Shown piece by piece: positions 1-6,886 of a DNA stretch of 19,328 bases. The notes under the pieces are model-generated. The model was not told where the DNA came from, ran no database searches, and worked only from the letters and a program-made list of their open reading frames with translations. The stretch covers positions 1-19,328 of the forward strand of contig JAPUHG010000298.1 in assembly GCA_027297845.1 (NCBI GenBank). Reading direction: 5' to 3'. Positions within the stretch are counted from its first letter, which is position 1, and every line of letters begins with the position of its first letter. The position numbers were made by a program, and so were the translations under genes. This stretch comes from Gammaproteobacteria bacterium. GTDB lineage: Bacteria > Pseudomonadota > Gammaproteobacteria > Steroidobacterales > MnTg04.

Positions 1-43
1 GCAGACTTAGTCGTAGACTCCTAAAGTCTACGACTAAGTCTGC
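1..43. repeat. Perfect 19-bp inverted repeat (hairpin)
   Basis: Arm GCAGACTTAGTCGTAGACT (1-19) is followed by the loop CCTAA (20-24) and the exact reverse complement (25-43). It lies five bases past the stop codon of the minus-strand epimerase-like gene, so it could act as that gene's transcription terminator. The T-run that would decide this would lie before base 1 and is not visible. The stem is only about half G+C and unusually long and perfect for a simple terminator, so a palindromic repeat element is an alternative. Confidence 0.8.
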
Positions 44-47
44 TATA

Positions 48-1004
48 TCAACGACCGGCGGTTCGCCGTGCGCTATCGCGCTTGTCCCTTGCCATTATCG
101 GGCCAAGCCAGCCGGGTATCAGCTTGGAAAAATGATGCGGGTTGATGCCGGTCTGCGCAAAACCATCTTCGCTGCACAGACTGTGAACCTTCAGCGAGTT
201 GTAGTTGTCCCGGGAAAAAGGCTTACCAGGGAAATATTCGAACACGGCGGCCTGCAGGCGGGACAAACTGTCCGACAGACCGATCACCCTTCGTTTGCAT
301 TGCATGGATGTCGCGATCAGCTGCACGATTTCCTGCAAGGAGAAAACCTCCGGTCCGCAAAGTTGCAGGGTCTTGCCATGTAGCCCCCGATCGTCAAGAC
401 AACGCATGATCACGCTGACCACATCCTCGACGTAAACTGGCGCCATGCGGGCGCGGGGAGCTGCCAGGGGAAATATCGGCAGGATCCTCAACAGATCGGC
501 AAAGCGATTGCTAAAAGAATCGTTCATTCCGAAAATTACCGAGGGCTGGAGTATGGTGCTGGCCAGTTCTCGTCCGCTTCGGCGAATAATATTTTCCGCT
601 TCCCCTTTGCTACGCAGATAATGGCTGGGTCCCTGCTCGCTGCTCGCATTGATGGCGCTCAAATAGATTAAGTAGGGCACCTGATTTCTCTGGCAGGATT
701 CGACGATTTTTCTGGTCAGCTCCGTGTGTACGTGTTCGAAGCCGCTGCCATCATGTGCCTTTTCATTCAGTATCCCGACCAGGTTGATGACCGAGTCGCA
801 ACCTTCGAAAAGCGAATCCAGATTTTGCTGCCGGTGAATATCGCACTGGATCAACTCAAGATCTGGCTGGACCAGAAAATCCTTATGCGCTTCGCGATAA
901 CGGGTTGGTACGCGCAGGTGATGACCCTGGTTGGCGAGTCGGGCGAGCAATCGGTGGCCGACAAAACCGCTACCGCCGAGCACGCAGATGACAGATTTTT
1001 TCAT
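48..1004 (-). CDS. NAD(P)-binding epimerase-like protein of the complex I NDUFA9 (atypical SDR) type
   Basis: An atypical short-chain dehydrogenase with an extended Rossmann fold. The N-terminus runs strand, then the dinucleotide motif GGSGFVG (residues 10-16), and the catalytic-type YxxxK is present as Y129-L-R-S-K133. The NDUFA9-like branch is suggested by the stretch around residues 70-80 (SVINLVGIL) and by the overall length of about 318 residues. Family members bind NAD(P)H, and many have no assigned substrate. The track of upstream codons allows a start six codons earlier (1022), but the Met at 1004, directly before KKSVICVLGG, gives the usual short lead into the first beta strand. Neither start has a strong ribosome site. 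It is divergent from the TauE/SafE gene, and a long hairpin follows its stop. Family is confident; substrate unknown. Confidence 0.85.
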   Translation of the reverse strand: MKKSVICVLGGSGFVGHRLLARLANQGHHLRVPTRYREAHKDFLVQPDLELIQCDIHRQQNLDSLFEGCDSVINLVGILNEKAHDGSGFEHVHTELTRKIVESCQRNQVPYLIYLSAINASSEQGPSHYLRSKGEAENIIRRSGRELASTILQPSVIFGMNDSFSNRFADLLRILPIFPLAAPRARMAPVYVEDVVSVIMRCLDDRGLHGKTLQLCGPEVFSLQEIVQLIATSMQCKRRVIGLSDSLSRLQAAVFEYFPGKPFSRDNYNSLKVHSLCSEDGFAQTGINPHHFSKLIPGWLGPIMARDKRDSARRTAGR

Positions 1005-1100
1005 CGTCCAATCCACATACAACTATTCCGATTCCGAGCCGGGTGGAATTCACTGCCCCCTATTGTGCTTTAATTAAAAACATTAGCAACCGGACGAATA

Positions 1101-1931
1101 TTGGAAAACCAGGTTTTTAGCTTGCTCGAAATAATTGGAAACCAGCCTGAATGGTGGATATTTCCTGTGGCCGGATTGTTCGCCGGGCTGCTGGCAGGCT
1201 GTTTCGGAATCGGTGGCGGTCTGGTCGTCGTGCCGGTGATGGTCTGGGTTTTTACGATGATGGAGGTTGACGATTCGGTGCTGATGCATCTGGCGATCGG
1301 CACTTCTCTCGCAACCATCGTGCCGACCTCGCTCAGCTCGATTTATGCTCATCACCGGCGCAACGCCGTGCAGTGGCCAATTTTTGCCAAACTGGTGCCG
1401 GGCATATTGGCGGGAGGCCTGGCCGGCGCGGCGCTGGCCAACGAGCTGAATTTTCCGCAACTAAAGACCCTGTTCAGTTTCCTGTTGCTGATAATCGCCG
1501 TTTATATTTTTGTCGATCGAAAACCGGTCGGTCACAGGACATTGCCAGGGCGCGTCTGGATGGCAGCGGCCGGAACTGGTATCGGTACGGTCTCGGCGCT
1601 GGGCGGTATCGGTGGCGGTGCCCTGACCAATCCCTTCCTCCTCTGGTGCAGCGTAGGCATCCGCCATTCTGTTGCGACCGCGGCTGCCTGCACCTTGCCG
1701 GTTGCTCTCGCCGGAAGTACAGGATTTATCGTGGCAGGCCTCCACGCCGATGGTTTGCCCCAATTCAGCAGCGGCTATGTTTACTGGCCCGCGGTGGTGG
1801 GGATGGCTGGGGCCGGCCTGTTCGGCGCGCCATTGGGCGCGGCGATCGCGCACAATGCCCCGACCGCCGGCTTGCGGCGAGCATTGGCTGTCTTGCTGAT
1901 GATCGTGGGACTGAACCTACTTTTTACTTGA
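1101..1931 (+). CDS. TauE/SafE family membrane permease (sulfite/organosulfonate exporter type)
   Basis: A 276-residue, strongly hydrophobic protein with the internal duplication typical of TauE/SafE. The glycine-rich signature occurs twice, GIGGGLVVVP near residues 36-45 and GGIGGGALTNP near 168-178. Each copy is followed by a helix beginning HLAIGTSLATI or RHSVATAAACT. Roughly eight membrane segments are apparent. Family members export sulfite, sulfoacetate or related C1/C2 sulfur anions from the cytoplasm, but substrate cannot be read from sequence. The only start that includes the first segment is TTG at 1101; an in-frame stop lies at 1071-1073 and no ATG lies between. GGA at 1092-1094 gives a weak ribosome site. 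It converges with the protease gene across a shared terminator. Confidence 0.88.
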   Translation: MENQVFSLLEIIGNQPEWWIFPVAGLFAGLLAGCFGIGGGLVVVPVMVWVFTMMEVDDSVLMHLAIGTSLATIVPTSLSSIYAHHRRNAVQWPIFAKLVPGILAGGLAGAALANELNFPQLKTLFSFLLLIIAVYIFVDRKPVGHRTLPGRVWMAAAGTGIGTVSALGGIGGGALTNPFLLWCSVGIRHSVATAAACTLPVALAGSTGFIVAGLHADGLPQFSSGYVYWPAVVGMAGAGLFGAPLGAAIAHNAPTAGLRRALAVLLMIVGLNLLFT

Positions 1932-1964
1932 AAAGCAGGCGCCAGCCGCTATTCAAACCAGGCC

Positions 1965-1995
1965 AAAAAAACCCGGCGCAGGCCGGGCTTTTTTT
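1965..1995. terminator. Bidirectional Rho-independent terminator
   Basis: An A-run at 1965-1971 leads into the stem CCCGGC (1972-1977), loop GCAG and GCCGGG (1982-1987), followed by C and seven or more T from 1989. It has a T-run on either strand, so it can end both the TauE/SafE transcript (plus) and the protease transcript (minus), which converge here. Confidence 0.88.
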
Positions 1996-2016
1996 GTATC
2001 ACTGGAAAGCCTTTGC

Positions 2017-3375
2017 CTATTGGATCGGTATAAGAAGACGATTGCTGCCTCGCCTGATGGTGAGCAGCAATGCTTCGGCACCTTCGGCGCGCTCGCGGAA
2101 TTGTTGTAAATCTTCCACGTCGTGACGATTGACTGCCGTGATATCGTCGTTGGTCCGCAATCCATACCGGGCCGCAGGACTATTTGGCTCGACGCTGGCC
2201 ACCAGTACGCCACGCCGTCCGCCGGAGGCGTCCGTGCTAACCAGGCTGGCACCTGCCAGCCCGTCGTTTATCTCTTCACCGGCCAGCGGTGTGTTCTGAA
2301 CCTGCGCGCCCAATCGCGCGAGCAGGGTTTTGGTCTCTCCGTCACGCCAGATACCAATTCGCACTTCCTCACCGACCGGTTTCATGCCGATGATGTTGCG
2401 CAGGGCCGCTGAATTCTTAACGGTTTCCCCATCCACCTCGATAATGACGTCGCCGGGCTCGATCCCCGCTTCAGCGGCGGCCGAATCATTGCCCACTTCG
2501 GAGACCAGCGCACCCAGCGTGGTTTCCTTGTCGATCTCTTTCGCCAGCGCCGGTGTCAACGAGAAAATCTGGACACCGAGTAGACCTCGACGAACTTCGC
2601 CGAATTCAATGATCTGTTTCATGACCGCGTTGACCATGTTCGAAGGAATGGCAAAACCGATACCGATATTGCCGCCGCCACCCGAGATGATGGCGCTATT
2701 GATGCCAACCAGTTCACCATTGAGATTGATCAGGGCGCCGCCGGAGTTACCAGGGTTGATCGAGGCATCTGTCTGGATGAAGTCTTCGTAGCCATCCGGG
2801 TTGATGCCGTGTCTGCCAAGCGCGCTGATTATTCCCGAAGTAACCGTGTGTTGCAGGCCGAAGGGGTTGCCGATCGCGACCACAAAGTCGCCGACCCGTG
2901 CCTTGTCTGAATCTGCCAGCGGAATTTCCTGCAAGCCACTGGTTTCGACTTTCAGGACAGCGAGATCCGAGCCGGGGTCCCTGCCGACTATCGTTGCCTT
3001 CACGACCTGGTCATTAAACAGGGTGACGGTAATTTCATCCGCATGCTCGACGACATGGTTGTTGGTAATGATGTAACCGTTTGCCGCGTCGACAATGACG
3101 CCGGAGCCGGCACTCTGAAAACGGCGGGGCTGCGACGGCGGGTTGAAAAAGCGGCGGAAGAACGGGTCGTTTTCGAAAGGATTACTACGCCGACTGCTGG
3201 TTTGCACGGTACCGGTGGTCGAAATATTGACCACCGCGGGTGAGGCTTTTTCGATCAGTGGCGCCAGCGTGGGCGTGCCGTTCTCATCGCTGGTAGGAAA
3301 TATGGTCGCACCCGCCGGCAGGGTAACCAGGAAAGAAAGTAGTACCGCTAGCAGGATTTTTCTGTTGCTTCTCAT
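2017..3375 (-). CDS. degQ: DegQ/DegP (HtrA) family periplasmic serine endoprotease
   Basis: Protein quality-control protease of the periplasm that degrades or refolds misfolded envelope proteins. The 452-residue length matches E. coli DegQ (about 455). Residues 1-23 form a Sec signal peptide ending near PAGA. The trypsin-like domain carries the triad H107 (in TNNHVVE), D137 (in GSDLAVL) and S211 (in NPGNSGGA). Two PDZ domains follow, about 262-350 and 365-445, the first with the RGLLGVQ entry and the second opening near GVLVASVEP. GGAG lies eight bases before the ATG. A sigma-E-like promoter sits upstream, fitting the envelope-stress role. DegP, DegQ and MucD cannot be separated with certainty; the short Q-linker before the triad (residues 56-88) favours DegQ/MucD. 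Confidence 0.93.
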   Translation of the reverse strand: MRSNRKILLAVLLSFLVTLPAGATIFPTSDENGTPTLAPLIEKASPAVVNISTTGTVQTSSRRSNPFENDPFFRRFFNPPSQPRRFQSAGSGVIVDAANGYIITNNHVVEHADEITVTLFNDQVVKATIVGRDPGSDLAVLKVETSGLQEIPLADSDKARVGDFVVAIGNPFGLQHTVTSGIISALGRHGINPDGYEDFIQTDASINPGNSGGALINLNGELVGINSAIISGGGGNIGIGFAIPSNMVNAVMKQIIEFGEVRRGLLGVQIFSLTPALAKEIDKETTLGALVSEVGNDSAAAEAGIEPGDVIIEVDGETVKNSAALRNIIGMKPVGEEVRIGIWRDGETKTLLARLGAQVQNTPLAGEEINDGLAGASLVSTDASGGRRGVLVASVEPNSPAARYGLRTNDDITAVNRHDVEDLQQFRERAEGAEALLLTIRRGSNRLLIPIQ

Positions 3376-3437
3376 GCGTGCTCCGATTCTGTCTGCTCCG
3401 GCCGTTTACCGGAACCACAATTGTACAACCGCAAAGG

Positions 3438-3466
3438 GCAGACAGGAAAAACAGGTGGAAAGTTCC
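3438..3466 (-). promoter_or_regulatory. Sigma-E-like promoter for the degQ-type protease
   Basis: On the minus strand GGAACTT (3466-3460) is followed after exactly 16 bases by GTCTGC (3443-3438). The family consensus is GGAACTT-N15/16-GTCTAA, so the -35 is perfect and the -10 matches four of six. It lies about 65 bases before the protease start. Proteases of this family are classic sigma-E targets in gammaproteobacteria. The -35 is embedded in the hsp20 terminator hairpin. Confidence 0.6.
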
Positions 3467-3476
3467 ACCCGTTTTT
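3447..3476 (-). terminator. Rho-independent terminator of hsp20
   Basis: Read on the minus strand, the hairpin arm AAAAACGGGTGGA (3476-3464), loop ACTT (3463-3460) and arm TCCACCTGTTTTT (3459-3447) form 13 pairs including one G-U. The last arm ends in a T-run. It begins about 24 bases after the hsp20 stop codon. It would also be transcribed from the plus strand, but no plus-strand gene ends here. Confidence 0.65.
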
Positions 3477-3499
3477 CACAGCCCGTTTGTCCTCCGGCG

Positions 3500-3943
3500 C
3501 TAGGCGACCTGAATGTCGATCCTTTTTGGCTGGATTTCAGCCAGTTTGGGGATAATAACCTCAAGCACGCCCAGCTGGCTTTTCGCGGTGATTCGGTCTG
3601 CATCCGCCGTATCAGGCAGGCTAAAGCGCCGATAAAAACTACCGCTGACCCGTTCGACCCGGCTATAGGCCTTTTCGTTGGCCGTTTCTTCTGCGTGGCG
3701 CAGACCGCGCAGAGTCAAAACACCATTTTCCATCGTAACCTCAATTTCTTTCGGGTCTACCCCGGGGACATCTGCGTGCAAAACGAAATGCCCGTCTTCT
3801 TCCCTGATGTCTACCGCGGGCAACCAGTCGCTGACCGGGGAGGTCGTTTCATCCTCATCCTGCCAGCGTCTTTCCAGCACTCGATCCAGGTCCTGGTGCA
3901 GTCTGTGCACCAGCCCCCAAGGCTGATAGCGAATCACGTTCAT
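3500..3943 (-). CDS. Hsp20 / alpha-crystallin family small heat-shock protein
   Basis: An ATP-independent holdase that binds unfolding proteins in the cytoplasm for later rescue by DnaK and ClpB. It has 147 residues. The alpha-crystallin domain starts about residue 41 (WLPAVDIREEDGHFVLHADVPGV). It contains the conserved strand PKEIEVTMENGVLTLRG and ends with the motif GVLEVIIPK, the usual G-V-L-x-V-x-I-P-K, near residues 125-133. The N-terminal opening MNVIRYQPW with a helix LHQDLDRVLE is typical of the class A bacterial type. GGAGG lies seven bases before the ATG. It is upstream of and co-directional with the protease, separated by a terminator, and has a sigma-32-like promoter. Confidence 0.94.
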   Translation of the reverse strand: MNVIRYQPWGLVHRLHQDLDRVLERRWQDEDETTSPVSDWLPAVDIREEDGHFVLHADVPGVDPKEIEVTMENGVLTLRGLRHAEETANEKAYSRVERVSGSFYRRFSLPDTADADRITAKSQLGVLEVIIPKLAEIQPKRIDIQVA

Positions 3944-3983
3944 CGTCGTACCTCCAATAAAGTTGGTTTTTCCTTACCGTTTT

Positions 3984-4009
3984 CTATGGGCGTATTGCCG
4001 AATTTCAAG
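3984..4009 (-). promoter_or_regulatory. Sigma-32-like heat-shock promoter for hsp20
   Basis: On the minus strand CTTGAAA (4009-4003) is a perfect heat-shock -35. GCCCATAG (3991-3984) follows after 11 bases and resembles the CCCCATnT -10. The spacer is at the short end of the accepted range. It lies about 40 bases ahead of the hsp20 start, and heat-shock control is the rule for this gene family. Confidence 0.5.
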
Positions 4010-4048
4010 CCATTGATCCGCTGTGCGGGGATAAACCTGTTCGCCAGC

Positions 4049-4057
4049 TGTGGATAA
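4049..4057. promoter_or_regulatory. DnaA box in the nrdJ upstream region
   Basis: TGTGGATAA is the exact reverse complement of the DnaA box TTATCCACA. A poorer match, CGGGGATAA (4026-4034, two mismatches), lies 23 bases before it. DnaA is known to bind upstream of E. coli nrdAB and to couple nucleotide-reductase transcription to replication. The same role here is an inference. Confidence 0.5.
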
Positions 4058-4075
4058 GTTGTCAGAATCCGGTGA

Positions 4076-4091
4076 ACACAATATCTTGTGG
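4076..4091. promoter_or_regulatory. NrdR box 1 (upstream of nrdJa)
   Basis: ACACAATATCTTGTGG fits the NrdR consensus ACACwATATATwGTGT in 14 of 16 positions and keeps the inverted ACACAA/TTGTG arms. NrdR is the dATP/ATP-sensing repressor of ribonucleotide reductase genes. The box lies 165 bases ahead of a second one. Confidence 0.65.
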
Positions 4092-4115
4092 TGCAGCAAA
4101 TCCAGCGCTTTTCTC

Positions 4116-4150
4116 ATTCAGGCACCTGAATTTAATAGAGAAATTCAGGT
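4116..4150. repeat. Nested inverted repeats built on ATTCAGG/CCTGAAT
   Basis: ATTCAGG (4116-4122) faces CCTGAAT (4125-4131) across two bases. The second copy also opens a 10-bp perfect inverted repeat ACCTGAATTT (4124-4133) / AAATTCAGGT (4141-4150) with a 7-base loop. No T-run follows on either strand, so an operator is more likely than a terminator. Further single copies of the hexamer lie at 4260-4265 and 4292-4297. Confidence 0.55.
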
Positions 4151-4201
4151 TTAGGCTATAACTTATTGACACTTATGGAGTTTTCCTCAAATAAAAACTC
4201 C

Positions 4202-4230
4202 TTGACAGGTGATAGACGGCGGCATAATCT
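4202..4230 (+). promoter_or_regulatory. Sigma-70-like promoter for the nrdJ operon
   Basis: A perfect TTGACA (4202-4207) is followed by CATAAT (4223-4228, 15-base spacer) or, overlapping it, TAATCT (17-base spacer). Transcription from here would start near 4236, placing NrdR box 2 directly over the start of the transcript. An 8-bp inverted repeat GGAGTTTT/AAAACTCC (4177-4184, 4194-4201) sits just upstream. The leader to the ATG at 4399 would be about 160 bases. Confidence 0.5.
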
Positions 4231-4240
4231 TCCATCCCCG

Positions 4241-4256
4241 ACACAACATATTGTGT
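4241..4256. promoter_or_regulatory. NrdR box 2 (over the putative nrdJ transcription start)
   Basis: ACACAACATATTGTGT matches the NrdR consensus ACACwATATATwGTGT in 14 of 16 positions, with both outer arms intact. Its position just downstream of the TTGACA promoter is suited to repression. Confidence 0.75.
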
Positions 4257-4398
4257 TTTCCTGAATTGCAGTAAAAAGGGCTGAAAAGCCGTTCAGGAGC
4301 AGGGAAGTTGGAACGCCGAGCTCAGAAAATGGGTAATAAGTGCGAAAAATAAAAAGCAATGTCGGGCATTGCACAAAAGGGGATTCAAAGTCGGACTT

Positions 4399-6546
4399 AT
4401 GAAAACAGCTAGAAAAATCGATCCAAAGGACATGGGTGAGATAACCTTCCAGGCCGCCTCACTGGATATCTGGGACACCAAATACAGACTCAAAGCCAAA
4501 GACGGGAAAATCATCGACCAAAGAATCGATGATACTTATCTGCGGGTCGCCAACGCGCTGGCGGCTGTAGAAGCGCCCGAAAAACAGGCAATCTGGGGCG
4601 AACGGTTTATCTGGGCTCTGCGCAAGGGAGCAATACCGGCGGGCCGCATCATATCCAATGCGGGGGCTTCCGAGCACAAACCGGCAACCTCGACCATTAA
4701 CTGCACAGTGTCGGGAACGATCAACGATTCGATGGTCGAAATCCTGGATAAGGTCAAGGAAGCGGGCATGACGCTGAAGGCCGGTTGTGGGATCGGCTAC
4801 GAGTTTTCGACCTTGAGACCACGTGGGGCCTATGTTTCCGGCGCCGGTGCTTATACATCAGGACCGCTGTCCTTTATGGATGTTTACGACAAGATGTGTT
4901 TCACGGTGTCGTCAGCGGGCGGGCGTAGAGGCGCCCAGATGGGTACCTTTGATGTTGGCCACCCGGACGTGCTTGAATTCGTTCGTGCCAAGCGCGAAAA
5001 CGGCCGCCTCCGCCAGTTCAATCTTTCGTTGTTGATTACCGATGAATTTATGCAGGCGGTCAGGGAGGATCAGCCCTGGCACCTGGCGTTTCCGGTCAGT
5101 CGCCGGGAAGCGGTCAAGGAAAATCTCAATTTGCAGGATGCCGATTCGTATATCTGGCGTGAATGGCCGGGCGAAGGAGATTTTGTTCGCAACGACGAGG
5201 GATTGGTTGCTTGCCTTATATACAAGACCATGCCAGCGCAAAGAATATGGGATGTCATCATGAGTTCCACCTACGATTTCGCTGAGCCGGGGTTCATCCT
5301 GATCGACCGGGTGAACGAGCAGAACAACAACTGGTGGGTGGAAAATATCAGGGCGACAAACCCCTGTGGAGAGCAGCCATTACCGCCATATGGTTCCTGT
5401 CTGCTCGGTTCGATCAATCTGACGCGATTTGTCACCAAACCATTCACCGACGAAGCCGGCTTTGCCTGGGAGGATTTCCGGGACGTCGTCAAGGTGTTTA
5501 CCCGCATGCTCGACAATGTTGTGGAAATCAATGGCCTGCCTTTGGGCAAGCAACGTGACGAAATCATGAGCAAGAGACGACATGGCATGGGGTTCCTGGG
5601 TCTGGGTTCGTCACTGACCATGTTGCGCATGATCTACGGCGAAAAAGAGTCGCTTGAATTTACCGAGAAAGTCGCTAAGGAACTTGCCCTGGCCGGCTGG
5701 GAAACAGGGCTGGAGTTGAGTCGTGAAAAAGGCCCTGCGCCGATCATGAATCAGGAATTTACGGTCACGACTGAGATGCTGCGCAAGCGGCCCGAGATGA
5801 AAAGCGATGGCTGGCAGGTCGGCGCGCGGATCGCTGGAAAGGTTTTGCATGCCCGCTACAGCCGCTACATGCAGAAAGTGGCGGAAATAGCACCGGATCT
5901 CGTCGAGGAACTGGCCGAGGTGGGTAGCCGGTTTACCCACCATAATTCGATTGCGCCTACCGGAACGATTTCACTCTCGCTGGCCAATAATGCCAGCAAT
6001 GGCATTGAGCCCAGCTTTGCGCACTATTATTTCCGCAACGTGATCAGGGAAGGTCGCAAGACCAAGGAAAAAGTGCCGGTTTATTCATTCGAATTATTGG
6101 CCTACCGGGAGTTGGTTAATGCCAACGCCAGCCCGACCGCGGAAAAAGCCGCTGACAAGTTGCCGGAGTATTTCACCACGGCCGAAGACATTAAGCCGCG
6201 ACAGCATGTCGATATCCAGGCGGCTGCACAGAAATGGATAGATTCCTCTATTTCCAAGACAGCCAATGTCCCGACCGACTTTTCCTACGAAGAATTCAAG
6301 GACATCTATGTTTACGCCCACGAGCAAGGTCTCAAGGGCTGCACGACGTTCCGCTTTAACCCCGAAGCGTTTCAGGGTGTGTTGGTTAAGGAAACGGACC
6401 TAAAAAACACGACCTATGTATTCACTTTGGAAGACGGAACTCAAATGGAACTGAAAGGCGATGAAGAGATTGAATACGATGGCGATGTGCACAGCGCCGC
6501 CAATCTTTTCGATGCATTGAAAGAGGGTTATTACGGCAAATTTTAG
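4399..6546 (+). CDS. nrdJa: Adenosylcobalamin-dependent (class II) ribonucleotide reductase, catalytic subunit NrdJa
   Basis: Reduces ribonucleotides to deoxyribonucleotides with a cobalamin-generated thiyl radical, so it works with or without oxygen. With this start the protein has 715 residues. Active-site residues are visible: C102 in ATSTINCTVSG and C334 in YGSCLLG (the reducible pair), and N321-P-C323-G-E325 (thiyl-radical cysteine with its Asn and Glu). The loop PTGTISL binds phosphate, and the C-terminus ends LFDALKEGYYGKF. There is no N-terminal ATP-cone, so dATP feedback on overall activity is not expected. The C-terminal cysteine tail is missing and is supplied by the separate nrdJb downstream. 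A TTG 30 bases earlier (4369) is in frame but has no ribosome site; the ATG is preferred. NrdR boxes upstream support control by dATP levels. Confidence 0.95.
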   Translation: MKTARKIDPKDMGEITFQAASLDIWDTKYRLKAKDGKIIDQRIDDTYLRVANALAAVEAPEKQAIWGERFIWALRKGAIPAGRIISNAGASEHKPATSTINCTVSGTINDSMVEILDKVKEAGMTLKAGCGIGYEFSTLRPRGAYVSGAGAYTSGPLSFMDVYDKMCFTVSSAGGRRGAQMGTFDVGHPDVLEFVRAKRENGRLRQFNLSLLITDEFMQAVREDQPWHLAFPVSRREAVKENLNLQDADSYIWREWPGEGDFVRNDEGLVACLIYKTMPAQRIWDVIMSSTYDFAEPGFILIDRVNEQNNNWWVENIRATNPCGEQPLPPYGSCLLGSINLTRFVTKPFTDEAGFAWEDFRDVVKVFTRMLDNVVEINGLPLGKQRDEIMSKRRHGMGFLGLGSSLTMLRMIYGEKESLEFTEKVAKELALAGWETGLELSREKGPAPIMNQEFTVTTEMLRKRPEMKSDGWQVGARIAGKVLHARYSRYMQKVAEIAPDLVEELAEVGSRFTHHNSIAPTGTISLSLANNASNGIEPSFAHYYFRNVIREGRKTKEKVPVYSFELLAYRELVNANASPTAEKAADKLPEYFTTAEDIKPRQHVDIQAAAQKWIDSSISKTANVPTDFSYEEFKDIYVYAHEQGLKGCTTFRFNPEAFQGVLVKETDLKNTTYVFTLEDGTQMELKGDEEIEYDGDVHSAANLFDALKEGYYGKF

Positions 6547-6670
6547 TAACGAAAGCGAATAAATGCTCCTGATCTGGATGGTGGATTGTTGAAGCAAAAC
6601 GGATTTAAAAACCACCTTCGTTTTGGACGGGAGCGGGAAGCTTCACTCTAACCGGGCAAAAGGAAAACAA

Positions 6671-6850
6671 GTGGGCATTTATTTACGCAGCTGGAAAAAA
6701 CGGAGAGAAGAAGCGCTATACGAAAATTGGGCGGGCCGTCAGAATTGGCTTCGTGCTGGACTTATGGTCAAGGACGACCAGGACATACCCGTAACTTCCT
6801 GGCTGGAGCGGCATGTATCTGGCGGCTTGCCCAAACCTGACAACGAGTAA
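6671..6850 (+). CDS. Small unrecognised ORF between nrdJa and nrdJb
   Basis: A GTG start at 6671, preceded by AGGA (6661-6664), opens a 59-residue frame. An in-frame TTG at 6623 would extend it by 16 residues. The product starts MGIYLRSWKKRREEAL and is rich in Trp, Arg and Lys, with an acidic C-terminus (KPDNE). It has no signal peptide or membrane segment and no family that I recognise. It lies between the two halves of the split reductase on the same strand, 36 bases before nrdJb, so it is probably co-transcribed. Evidence that it is translated rests on the ribosome site, its location and plausible composition only. Confidence 0.5.
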   Translation: MGIYLRSWKKRREEALYENWAGRQNWLRAGLMVKDDQDIPVTSWLERHVSGGLPKPDNE

Positions 6851-6886
6851 CAGTGTGCCTGCCGCGCAGGCCACGGAGATTGCAGA

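Noticed and set aside
2330..3243. Several plus-strand open frames opposite the protease gene
   Set aside because: They mirror the codon pattern of the protease gene, whose product is unambiguous.
4257..4398. Cobalamin riboswitch in the leader of the B12-dependent reductase
   Set aside because: No B12-box sequence or the long conserved core is visible, and the leader is too short for one. The visible controls are NrdR and DnaA sites.
4369..4398. Upstream TTG start for nrdJa
   Set aside because: In frame but lacks a ribosome site. The ATG at 4399 begins the sequence expected of the family.
6595..6625. Transcription terminator between nrdJa and the small ORF
   Set aside because: The CAAAACG/CGTTTTG inverted repeat has an 18-base loop and no T-run, so the operon probably continues.
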